DNA of 64,000 nt from Oikopleura dioica (Eukaryota > Chordata > Appendicularia > Copelata > Oikopleuridae): positions 1,121,001 to 1,185,000 of the forward strand of contig OU015567.1 of NCBI GenBank assembly GCA_907165135.1. The letters are read 5' to 3'. A program made the translations under genes and the position numbers. This document shows, piece by piece, positions 33,463-43,898 of this stretch. How positions within the stretch are numbered: position 1 is the first letter of the stretch; every line of letters begins with the position of its first letter. Under the pieces are notes generated by a model. The model saw only the letters and a list, made by a program, of their open reading frames with translations, had not been told where the DNA came from and did no database searches.

Positions 33463-36400
33463 ATGGACGATTTTATCAAAAAGATGATTCCTTCCATGCC
33501 AAATGCTTCAAAGGTAAATTAGTGGGAGACAGTTATTCTAGTGCATGTGGCGCATGGTACTCTTGTTCAAAAAGAGGTTTCGTTTAGCCAGAGGCGCTTA
33601 TTCCTTTTGCCGGAGTGATAGGATAGACCATCGTTGCTTTAGTCTTTTCGCGAAATTTTGTCAAAGTTGATCAAAAATGACTTCAGTTGACTAAATTTAT
33701 ATCTTATCATCATTTAAATTTCAGCAAGACCTGCAAGACCTGTACAACCACGAGCGACTAAAGCGCAAAATTCACCGCAAAGGGCCTGCTCCAAAGCTTC
33801 TCGGCGACGAAGAGTGCGAGATTTGTGGCCAAACAGCGAATGGCTATCACTACAATGTACTATCGTGCGAGGGTTGCAAAGGTTCGTTTTTGTATGAAAT
33901 GTTGATCATTAAAACTCGACCGTCGCTTTAACTTGATTTGGCGGCTAGTCTGCTCGTATTAAATTATTTGGATAATCAAATATTCTTTCATTGCTTGAAC
34001 TTCAAGTTTTTACCTCAAATACGGTGTTTTTCTTCTGATACTTGCTACCCGAAATTTATAAATAATCAATAGCTGCTTCACTTGGGCTCTGAAACCTGTG
34101 TAGAAAACATAAGTTAGGGCTTATCATTCCAATCAATTTTCCAAAACTTTCGAGGCCGCTTCCTTTATCAGAGGTCTTCCAGACACTGCCTTAGGTTTCC
34201 TACACAGGTCGCCGAGACCTATTTCCATAGTTTTCATTATATAATCTCCTACCTAGATGTTTCGAAATGGTTCCTTTCTATTCGTTTTTTTCTTGGAAAA
34301 GGTTAACAACCATCTCCTCCTAGAATGTCACGGATTTCCATCAAATCCTTTTTTGACACTTGCAGTATTAAAAAATGTCTGGTTCAGGATTCTTCCGACG
34401 AACGATCATTAACGGCATCAAGTACACCTGTCGCACGGGCGTCAACAACTGCGATCTACAAACTGCCATGGCGAGACAACGCTGCCAAAAATGCAGAATC
34501 ATGCGCTGCTTGAAGGTAAATCGAGATCACCAAACACCAAGGCGTAACAACAGTCGTTCTTCGACTTGTCCGTCTGATTGCCGGGCGGGAGTTCAGTTGC
34601 AAAAAAGTACTTGTTTAAAATGGATAAGAGGGGCTAATCCGCCTTTATACGTTTAGGTCTTCTTTCTCTTATTTCGACATGTCTGGAGTCTTATTTTTTC
34701 AGCAGCTATTAAACAGATTAGCGAAATATATCGAGTTGCACAACCGTTCTTAAAAGTAGGACAAACTCAAGGTTACTGGGGAAGAAACAAATAATAAGGA
34801 ACGCCAATATTAAGCTTTGCGGCTTCGTTTTAAAGAAAGCCGCAATAGAATCAGGACCCTGACTCAGGCTGTGAAGCCCAACTTGCAATGATTTTAGAGA
34901 AACGCTAGATTAAAGACTTTGAGTTACAAATTTGGACGTCCTAAACTTTGGTTGACCGTATTCCAAACAATCTATTTTCAGGCGGGCATGAATCCAGCCT
35001 TTGTCCGAAAGCGCAAAAACGACGCCGTTTCCAGCCCATATGAAAATGTTACGGCGAGCCGGCCAAGCGTGATTGTGAACAAGCTTCCAAAGGTACAATT
35101 TATTTTCGGACCCATTAGCGATATTAATTTTTATTTTTAGGACGACGAGGATCTAATTCAGGCGACGATGATGCCTTGGAGAATCAGCCTTTGTACTCCT
35201 GTCGATTTTCTGGACGCCTCTTCTTCTTCTCAAAATCTCTTTTACCGTAAGTATTCTAATTTTCATAAGGACACCGCTTTTCAGAACCTAGAAAGGGTTG
35301 CCCTTCTCATCATAATAGTTTCTATCAATTAACAAGAAATTATTCAAGGTGCCATCTCGTCTCTTCAACTACATATCAAGAAGATCTTCATTGCCGAGCT
35401 CCCCTTGGTCGATCGTTTCTCCGAAGATCTACTTGACATCATCAGCGAAAGCGCAATAAACGAACTGGTAAGACCCCTTCATCCTGTCAGCCAGATCATA
35501 AAACCGCGAAAGTGCAAGTTAGAAACTTTTTATTTAAAACCGCAGGACGTCTGCGCATCAGAACAATTTATGTTTCGAAGGTGATAAGATCAACTTTGAA
35601 GTACCACTTTAAGGGTAATGGTATACATCGGCGCGGCGCCGCTCGCTCGATCCGCGCTCCGCAAGAACCTATTTCTCACGAGGCCGTAAAATCTGAACGG
35701 ATCGAGATTTTCGAGATTTAAACAGATTTGGAATCCTCAAAGTCTCTTCTATAAACTGATCGAAAATTAAAACAATTTTCAAAGAGGAACAATGTGAAAA
35801 GTGCCAGTTTGCTTCAAATGACATTTTCTCCATAATTTCTCATCCAAATTTTTGAAAATTAGACTGTCTTGTAGAGAATCGTCAGCTCTACAATTCCTGT
35901 GTTTCAGATTTTTCATTTGGGCTTTCAAAAATTATGTGCGCTCTTTTGAAAAGAGAGTTATTCTCGCCCGCGCCTCTCCGCTTCCTATTTCTCGCGGCGC
36001 GCTCCCGCTGCGCTCTTTACAAATTGCGATGTAAAATTAATGAAAGCTTAAAACAAAAATCTGAAACACAGGAATTGTAGAGCTGACGATTCTCTACAAG
36101 ACAGTCTAATTTTCAAAAATTTGGATGAGAAATTATGGAGAAAATGTCATTTGAAGCAAACTGGCACTTTTCACATTGTTCCTCTTGAAAATTGTTTTAA
36201 TTTTCGATCAGTTTATAGAAGAGACTTTGAGGATTCCAAATCTGTTTAAATCTCGAAAAAATCTCGATCCGTTCAGATTTTACGGCCTCGTGAGAAATAG
36301 GTTCTTGCGGAGCGCGGATAGATCGAGCGGCGCCGCGCCGATGTATACCATTACCCTTAATAAAGCTCGTGATCACAAAGCTAGCAGACAACATTCTACG

Positions 36401-37652
36401 AGTCGTCTGCCCAACAGCAGTGGCGCGCAGACGCCCGTTTCGGAAGCATATCATAATAAATAATGTGGCCATACTTTAAAATTTTGATAAAAAATGAAGC
36501 AGCAACGATAGCGGATATCTAACTGTTTGGGATGAGGAAGAAACTTCTTACCAGGGTTTGGAAAGCCTGACCACTTTACTGACAGCGGCTAGGCTCGGCA
36601 TGCTGTCTTGAAAACCTGAGTCAGGGCCAGAAAGATCTTAAATGGTTGCCGGGACCCTTATAAGTCCCCTGTCGTTGAGCCATTTTTCCACTTACAATTA
36701 AATGATACCAATCGAATTAACTTCCAATCAAAATATGTCTCAATGCCAGTGGCGCTTATCAGCAACTGGAAACAGGTCAGTCTGGCAGCCAATCTCTCCT
36801 GAATTGACTCTTGGACGTTTCGTTTCGAATTGCAGCAAACTCTTAGCCGGCTGATAATGCCCAAGTGCCCGAGATTATACTGTATCTTTGAGTTCCTTTA
36901 GCTGTCAACGTTCGATTAAAGATTTCAAAATAATTTTCAGATATTCCTCCACATCGCAAATTCTTACGACCCAGTTTCAAAAGCGATTCGATTCACGGAC
37001 GAGCTCATTTTCACTGCCGACGATTTGCTCAACAAATTCACCGTCAATCTCGGCATTGTTCGACGACTCTTTCACTTCATGGAAAAATTCCAGCAAATCA
37101 TCGGTAAGTCATCGTTTTTAGCGCTTCTTACTGTAACTTTTTTCTTTCAGATACTAATTTCGATATCTCCATCATCGGCCTAATTGCCGGTTCCATTTTC
37201 TTCAAGCCAGATCGAGGATCGTCCCTGGTCGACGAAGAAAACCTCGCAGAATTGTCCAAAATTCACGAAAAATATATTTCGACTCTTCGATCTTACATTG
37301 AGCGATACAGAAGCTTCAACAAGACGCTTCTTACAGAGGTAACAATTATCCAGAGTGTGATTGATTCTAATTGCTTATTCTAGGTTCTTCTTATGTTCAC
37401 GACTCTGCGAGAACTCAGCATCGAATACAAGGTAAAAAGATGCCAAATCTCAACCCCTACTTCTGTATCCCCTTGATTTACCTTATCTAACGCAAATTCT
37501 AGCATCAACAGGTCAGTCAAGGCCTCCTCGGTGCGCTCATCAAATCAATGTCAAACCAATGCGAAATCTCTCCCGAGCAGCTCCAACAGCTCGCCCTCAA
37601 TCACCGATTCTACCATGAACAAGCACATCACATGCAACTCTTTGAAAACTGA
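33463..37652 (+). CDS. Nuclear receptor, NR1H (LXR/FXR)-like
   Basis: Start [12 protein letters not shown]. The DNA-binding domain is spread over three exons (33725-33881, 34388-34515, 34981-35091): [20 protein letters not shown], then [20 protein letters not shown], then [20 protein letters not shown]. The P-box CEGCKG and the [17 protein letters not shown] string are typical of LXR/FXR. The ligand-binding part continues through exons from 35143 ([14 protein letters not shown]), 35349 ([20 protein letters not shown]), 36941 ([20 protein letters not shown]), 37151 ([20 protein letters not shown]), 37384 and 37502. The domain is divergent, and its end ([18 protein letters not shown]) lacks a clear AF-2 helix. 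The second zinc finger has six rather than five residues between its first two Cys. The long intron 35470-36940 holds foldback element C. Confidence 0.88.
34083..34219. mobile_element. Intronic TIR element, family A copy 7 (nuclear receptor)
   Basis: TTGGGCTCTGAAACCTGTGT and AGAAAACATAAGTTAGGGC on the left; GCCTTAGGTTTCC and TACACAGGTCGCCGAG on the right. It lies between the two zinc-finger exons. Confidence 0.65.
35608..36360. mobile_element. Foldback element C with ~320-bp arms in a nuclear receptor intron
   Basis: The left arm (35608 to about 35930) starts TTTAAGGGTAATGGTATACA, and its near-exact inverse ends at 36360. The arms run through GGCGCGGCGCCG and CTCTACAATTCCTGTG. The spacer of about 100 nt is GC-rich. 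No ORF is present. A partial family A end lies nearby at 36591-36630. Confidence 0.9.
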
Positions 37653-37942
37653 AGCTTCTCTTTTCTACGCGTATTTCTGTTTATCTCAAGATTTGCCCTC
37701 TCGGAGAAGGTGTCTCCCGGGGAGACTCTCCACTTTGATCGATAGATCGAGAAACAAGGTGTAAACTATTTGCTTATGATGAGTTCAAAGAACAAATATT
37801 ATTTATTAATGTATTTCCTGTGTCTTTTTTAAATAAAAACATGTTTCGAAAAGAAGATTTATTTAGATAATCAGGGAATGAAGGTGAAAATTGCAGAAGT
37901 CTCGAGCTTTTTTGAGCTCTTCTTTTTTGGCAGAATTTTTTT
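37653..37942. other. Convergent 3' ends of nuclear receptor and NCLX genes
   Basis: AATAAA signals for both strands lie near 37799-37835. No gene is seen. Confidence 0.5.
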
Positions 37943-40218
37943 CTAGAGCTGGAACCCGTAGTAAAGACAGAGGGAGATGAACACAGCATAAACACACATA
38001 TTGAAGATACCTAGCATTTTGTTTGTTCGATAATTTGTCATCTAAATATCCCTATTATAGGTGGCGTTAGGGAAGAAAGTACCGGTAAAATCAGCAGAAG
38101 AGCGAGAAGAATGGCAGTTCCACCGGCGACGAGGGAAACTTCGGTTGGCCCAAACTAAAAACATCATTTTCGTCTCCTGAATTTTTCATATTACGTCAAG
38201 AGGGATGAATTCTTTTGAAGAAGAAGTAGCAATGGTGACGGTGCAACCGAATCCAACACCGACAAGGAGGTTCAAAAGTGGAGCCCCAAAGCAGGCAGCG
38301 ATCTGAAACCAACCGTCATCATGTAATATTGATAATCTGTCTTACCGCAGTTCTAGCTCGACCAGCCTTGGCCAACGAATAATCCGCCACAAAATCACCG
38401 ATCGAGTTTGCCCATGACAGCAGTGACAAGCCCATCACGACGTTATTGATGTTCCAAAAGTACCCCAAGCATGTCAGAACGCCGACAAGCTCTTTGGTCA
38501 ATAAGTTGTCGAAATAGCCCTTCCGATGTCAATATTGTCAATAGATTTGTGATTTCGGCTAACTCTTCCTGTAGCGATAACGTAAATCCACACGATGCAT
38601 CCGAGAAAGCCCATGATTGTCGAGAGGAAGTACCATTTTGGCGGCTTGTTTAGGGGCAGCTTCATTGTCGTGAGGAAAACGACTGAAATGAAATTTGAAA
38701 TTGGCATTTCTACTAATCAACTTACAGGCAAATAGGACAACACTTATAATAGCAGGAATAACCGCTCGGTTGAGTGGGCCAAAATCATCTTCAGCGTATT
38801 GCTTCAGAAGCAAGTAGAAAGACCAGGGAAACATGACTGCTTGAATGAGCATCAAAGGCTTGTTCCAGCTATCTTTCTCGTTTGGAGCAACGATTGGAAT
38901 CGACCATTTGCACAGAAGATACAGTGGAGCTAAATGTTGTCACGCTTTTTCTTTTCAGTGACGACTTACAGAAGCAAATAGAGAAGATCTTTCCTCCGAG
39001 TCCAAATTCTTCGAACTCAACTGGATCCCATGGTATGCAAGCTTGTTTCAAGTACCATTTTAGGTCTTTGACGAAGTGTTCTTCCTTTGCCTGGACTTCG
39101 AGTTTGTTTTCTACGGTGCTGAGATTTGAAAATGCACGGGCACGCTGACCGGAAACTGGATTCAGGCCAACTTCGGCTGTAGATTGGACGGTGTTTCGTT
39201 TGTTTGTTGTGCTCAGGCTGGAGATTGCTCGAGCACGAGTACTCATGACGGTATTTCTAGGGAAGAATAGAGGAAGAAATCGATGAAAAAGCGTACCTGG
39301 CTGGCTCTACCGGTGGGTACATCTTTTCCGGCTTCATAACGAGGCCGATTTTACTGCCGTATCTGCTTCCCAAAGCAACCATGGTTACGTAAAACGCGTA
39401 GAAAACCAGAAATCCGATGGAATCTGAGATTTGATAAACATGATTTTAGAGAAAAATTACCAAAGAGTGTAATCTTCTGAGCCCAAAGACAGTGAAGCAG
39501 CCAGTAAAGCGACCAGAGGTAAAATATCATGTCTCGTAAAAGAGGTCTTAGTCGGGCTTTAGTATTTGCTCAGGGAAATAAAGAATGACTTGGTGTCTTT
39601 ATTTCCCCAGATTGAAGAGATAAGACTGAAGAATCAAGCCTGTTTCCTTGCAGCGGGGGTAAAGTCAACGGCAATCATGCAGGCACCGGCAACGATCATG
39701 ATCACAAACATGCCGGCTCCGAGGAGGGATCCAATCGCCAGCTTTGCTACTTCAGGATCTGGATTGGTAAAAGCGACGATTGATGCGAAGATATCAGCAG
39801 CTCCACCACCGAAGGCAACCAAAGTGACGCCGGCAACGCTGTCTGATAGACGAAGCTGAGTGGCAATCTTCGTCAGTGTCGGAACAAAGAATGCATCTGC
39901 AGCGAGACCAAGGCAGAAGCAGAGATAGAGGCACCAGATTGTATACATAACATTGAAGAAAATAAACGACCCATCGAAGGTTTCCGGATTCGTCCAGCTT
40001 TCATGACACAGTGCTTTTTGAGTGTACTCGATGAAGCAACCGACCGCTCCACAGCCATTTGTCTCATCCAATGAAAATGCACAGTGCTTAGATGGATCTG
40101 AAGTTGTCTTTTGAAATCTTTGGAAAATACGCCCTTTATTGACCCACAGATCTTATTTCCGGTCGATAATTTTTGGGAGGGGTACTGTCATTGCCAGGAA
40201 AAGCATCTTGACTATCAT
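37943..40218 (-). CDS. SLC8B1: Mitochondrial-type Na+/Ca2+ (Li+) exchanger, NCLX family
   Basis: The start at 40218 gives MIVKMLFLAMT, joined to TTSDPSKHCAFSLDETNGCG. The first exchanger repeat reads GLAADAFFVPTLTKIATQLR then LSDSVAGVTLVAFGGGAADI with FASIVAF; this matches the alpha-1 motif of NCLX (N-x-AGVTFLAFGNGAPDIF), except that Asn-Gly is replaced by Gly-Gly and Pro by Ala. A long loop with Arg/Ser-rich repeats (two RARAxSxLST copies) follows, then the second set of helices with alpha-2 motif VVMGLSLLSWANSIGDFVAD. The last exon gives MLGIFNMCVYAVFISLCLYY. The protein exchanges Na+ (or Li+) for Ca2+, in vertebrates across the inner mitochondrial membrane. It is the last gene of a possible operon on this strand. 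Confidence 0.92.
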
Positions 40219-40343
40219 GTTGACACAGCATTTTCGCGAAAATTGATAAATCAAGGTCGATCCTGCCAGACTTAGTTTGCTAAAGATTGAGAGCTTGACA
40301 GCATCGACAGCAAAATAACGCTGATTTTGACATATTTAACTAA

Positions 40344-40759
40344 CTACTTGCTATCTAGGAACACCGAAAAATTTTATAACGCTTCTTGATATTTGCAAAT
40401 GAGACCGAATTGAAGAAATTTTTTTCAGTTTTTTTTTTGTGAAACTCACCGGATAAGTTATGAAACGCCTTGCATCCTTCTTTGTTGTAAATTATATCTT
40501 CGAAGGGTTTACTCTGTAGAAATGTCATTATTTCTTTCGGAAAGCGGTCGGGAAAACGACTATCCTTCTCTTTTCTTTTCAATTGCTCCTGCCCGAAAAA
40601 GTTTTCATAAATTTTGGACTCTTGAGAGTTCTGGGCGACCGGGCGCGCTAGTTGTGATAACCATGTTTGCTCAAATCCGAGAGGAAATTCCCGATTTACA
40701 TTTGGCGGACTTGGCAAATTTTCGAAATACGATGGCCAGGGATAAATTTCAGATTCGAT
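40344..40759 (-). CDS. Small unrecognised ORF downstream of the CUB/MAM gene, possibly trans-spliced
   Basis: The ORF opens exactly at a TAG acceptor (exon top 40759) with ESEIYPWPSYFENLPSPPNV and runs to a GTGAGT donor near 40450 (KPFEDIIYNKEGCKAFHNLS), then a short final exon adds DSK and a stop at 40344. No ATG is found near the 5' end; the first in-frame ATG is at 40528. The acceptor lies about 10 nt past the AATAAA of the upstream CUB gene, the arrangement seen in operons whose downstream messages receive a spliced leader. Alternatively it is an alternative last exon. No family is recognised. Confidence 0.4.
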
Positions 40760-40786
40760 CTATTCTAGCGCTTTATTGGAATGTTT

Positions 40787-43438
40787 CTATACAAAAAATA
40801 TTAAGATGGCAATCAAAGAAATGAAAATTCGAGCTGCAGAAGAGGGGGAATCCTTCTTTTTATCTTTCTTCTTCTTTTTCTCTTCTTCGCTATCTTCAAT
40901 GTCTGGCTCTGGTTCTGGCTCCGGAGTCGTCTCGAATTCTTCGCTTGGATTTGGTGTCACTAGTAAGCCATCGATATCAGCCTCGGTTACTAAAGAATGG
41001 GTCACGAAGAGATATTTACCGCGAGAATTCACCTTCTTTTTCCCATTGCGCGAAAGGATTTGCCTCAGTCGTGGTTGACTTTGTCGTATCCGTCCTTGTC
41101 AATCCATCAGATGAAGTTGATGTCGATGAAACAGAACTTCCAGCGTCTGCAGCTGCAACATTGAACTTTGGCCCTTGGTAAACAGAAACGGTAGTTGTGG
41201 TCGTTGTCGTTGTAGTTGTCGTTGTTCGAGTAGTAAATCGAGAGTCTTCGGAGACGAAAGCTTTGAGAACTTCTTCTTTGACTTCTTTTGCTTCTTCCGT
41301 CTCTTGGACGCTGAAAAATCGATTGAAATCATGTTTCACTTTGGAAAACTTACATTTTATCGATGGTCTTTTCCAGCTCGATCTCAAATTCTTTCTTGTC
41401 TTCTATCAATTCTACTGTTACTTTTTCACAGCCAACCATGTCCGGTCTTAAAATTTCATACTTTTCGGGCAGGAAAAAATTCTTACCTGACAACGTCATT
41501 GACGTAAAGATCTTCAACTTTTGGGACAGATTGTCTGTAATGAATCGTCTCATTCGTTCGTTTCACTCCTGCCAGCCAAAAAAGAGGACTTCCATCGCGC
41601 GGAGCAACTCCTGAGCAAAAGATTTCCGACGATTGATTTGGCAATTTGCTTCGATAACCAGGCAAGCACTGGAGATGAAGATTATGTCATTTTATTTTCA
41701 TAGTACCTGAAGATCACAAATTTCTCCTCTCCCGAGTGTCGCCAAATCAGGATCGTCGGCTGGACTGAAACTCCGGGTGCACTCGAATGATTCAACTCCT
41801 TCCGAAGTTGTGATATTCACAGCCTTGGACTCTGATGCTCGAAATTTTGTAGGATAGATACAGTATTCAGGAATACATTGAAGAGGATCAGTAGGTTCTT
41901 TCCAGCCTCCTCGTTCACATCTATTTTCGTAGTTTCTCTTTTCACTGTTTTCAAGTTTGATTTCTCACCAAAATAAGGGAATCATCTTTGAAAACATTCA
42001 TGAGGTTCAGGCATAAATCCCGGTCGGCAGAATAACCTACAATCAGACCCGACAAGATACCCATTTTTGCACAACCACCTCCCGGTCGTTAATCGCCCCC
42101 ACTTTGGCGTTACCAATTCTGTCCCATCGCACATCGAGAAATCCATCGGATGACACCGTGAGTTGTAAAAATTAACTTCATCAATGAGAACATCTGTCTG
42201 ATCTTGTGTGCCTCTTTCTGCGACGACGAAAATTTGGAGCCATTCGCCTTCTCGGTGGTTGACTTCAGTTTGGACGGGGCGGAAGATACCGTCGACGTCG
42301 AATGTTTCATTGACAGGAATGCTCAGGACTTCTTTTAGCTGACCGCCTTGGAAAGATCGCGAATTTCTGTCGAATCGAGTAAAGGCCGTGTAAATTTTCA
42401 CTTCGCCGAAGTCCTCCCGCGTCAGATTTTCAGGATTGTTTCGCGCCATTTTCATCTCGAAGCAGTATGGCTCTGGCTGCTCTGTATTGATCTTCATGTA
42501 TTTCGTAGCAATCACTCCTGTTTTCAATTTGTTACTTGGAAATCTGAGGAATCCGCCATTGCTCAGTCCCTCGGAATCGTTTCTCGGAATGCCAGGGTCG
42601 TACGAGTCTCCAGAGACGTATTCAAAAGAACCCATCGTTTCAGGCCGACCAAGCTGAATCGGTTGCGCTCCTTGTTTTCCTCTTGGCCAGGTTTGGTCGA
42701 ACCAAGTCGGCATTCCAAGATCAAAGTTTGCCGATAATTTCTTGGTCCTCTCAGTCCTCATAATGTAAGCGAAATCATCCTTTTGATCTTCTCGATTTAT
42801 AAACGACAATTGTTTCGGCTGAAACGCTCCAAATCGTATCATGAAGCCGCGCCGGTTGTCCGAATCATCGGAAACGAAATGAAACTTTAGGTGAGAGCCC
42901 TTTTGTGAAATTGCTTGAAGACCTTTGGGAAAATAGGTGCCGCAGTAGCGCGTCTGTTCTTTTTCTGGACCTTTCCATGGTACCCATTGGCCGGCTTTTG
43001 GTCCAGTTGGGGGTTTGACGAAGAGTTCCAAGTAGTCGAAGGGGCAGGAGGGTGGGCCTGGCTCGATGTCGATGGCGATCACTTGGAATTGGATGATCAT
43101 TCCAGCGGCTTTTCGGGGTCTCAAACATTTTTGGTAAGAAATGAAAAATATAAGAAAATTTTTTTAAAAATGTCTAGGAGACTGTTTCCTATGCTTATTT
43201 CCCACTCACAGTCTGAGTTATTCGGATAAGCTCCATTCTCATAATTGCGCGAAATAATTAATCCCTTGGAGTCAAAATATTGCAGGTCAAACTTCTCATT
43301 GCAGCTTCCATTTCCGGCCAGGCCATATCGCGGGTCTTGGTAAAAACTCTCTATTGTCGAACCTCGGGCATCTTTCTTGTCGGGATATTTACGATTTAGG
43401 GCGAGAGAAAGGTTGATAAAAAGAAAAAGAAGAATCAT
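40787..43438 (-). CDS. Secreted or GPI-anchored CUB / MAM-like / sushi protein
   Basis: MILLFLFINLSLALN is a signal peptide. A CUB domain follows over two exons (YPNNSDCEWEIS; then FQVIAIDIEPGPPSCPFDYL; RYCGTYFP). A MAM- or lectin-like region has GMPTWFDQTWPRGKQGAQPI and GGFLRFPSN. Then come a sushi domain (GRWLCKNGYLVGSDCRLFCR), a further cysteine segment, an acidic linker, a run of 12 threonines, and a C-terminus of KKKKKDKKKDSPSSAARIF followed by ISLIAILIFFV. The last hydrophobic stretch with a small-residue site before it fits a GPI signal. The 3' AATAAA is on the minus strand at about 40772. The role is probably in extracellular binding or matrix. The gene is divergent from the EGF gene at 43899. 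Confidence 0.75.
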
Positions 43439-43444
43439 GGCGAT

Positions 43445-43720
43445 TTATTTCATAAGGAAGCCGGATAAATATCTTGGAGGAAGAAGTTTTGCGATTGCCC
43501 AGAGTCCCGCGCAGGTGATATTTTCATTTTGGGGTGCGGGTCTGCCGCAGAATTGAGCATTCGAGAAGACTTTTTTCAAGCCGGAGCCAAAAGAGGAAGA
43601 ATCAAAAGTGAAGACATTTATGTTTTGGTCAGAGTTTTTTCTAGCCCCTTCTTTTTTTAACTCTGAGCTGAGTCCTAAAAATGTTTCAATGAGTAATTTT
43701 ATAAGATTTCTGAATGTCAA
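43445..43720 (-). CDS. Possible short ORF immediately upstream of the CUB gene
   Basis: An open frame with two cysteines (FSNAQFCGRPAPQNENITCA) ends with ATGAAATAA six bases before the ATG of the CUB gene. No ATG with a signal peptide in this frame is found; the frame opens after a TTTTTAG acceptor-like site at about 43676. It may be a leader exon or an upstream cistron. Confidence 0.2.
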   Translation of the reverse strand: MTFRNLIKLLIETFLGLSSELKKEGARKNSDQNINVFTFDSSSFGSGLKKVFSNAQFCGRPAPQNENITCAGLWAIAKLLPPRYLSGFLMK

Positions 43721-43898
43721 TAAATGATAAGTGAGTCAAGAAATTATTGAAGAATGAGCTCGCATACGAAAACATGCAATGACTCTCAGTCTTTCTCTTC
43801 TTATCAGTTGAACCGTCAGCCATTTAGCTTTCCCTTTAGTCGTATCTTAGAACATATAAACTGAGCGTTTTCACCCTTTCTTCCTCAAAAAACTAGAC

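Noticed and set aside
36197-36472. ORFs of about 90 codons within the foldback at 35.6-36.4 kb
   Set aside because: They mirror each other on the two arms as expected from a palindrome and show no protein-like composition or domain.
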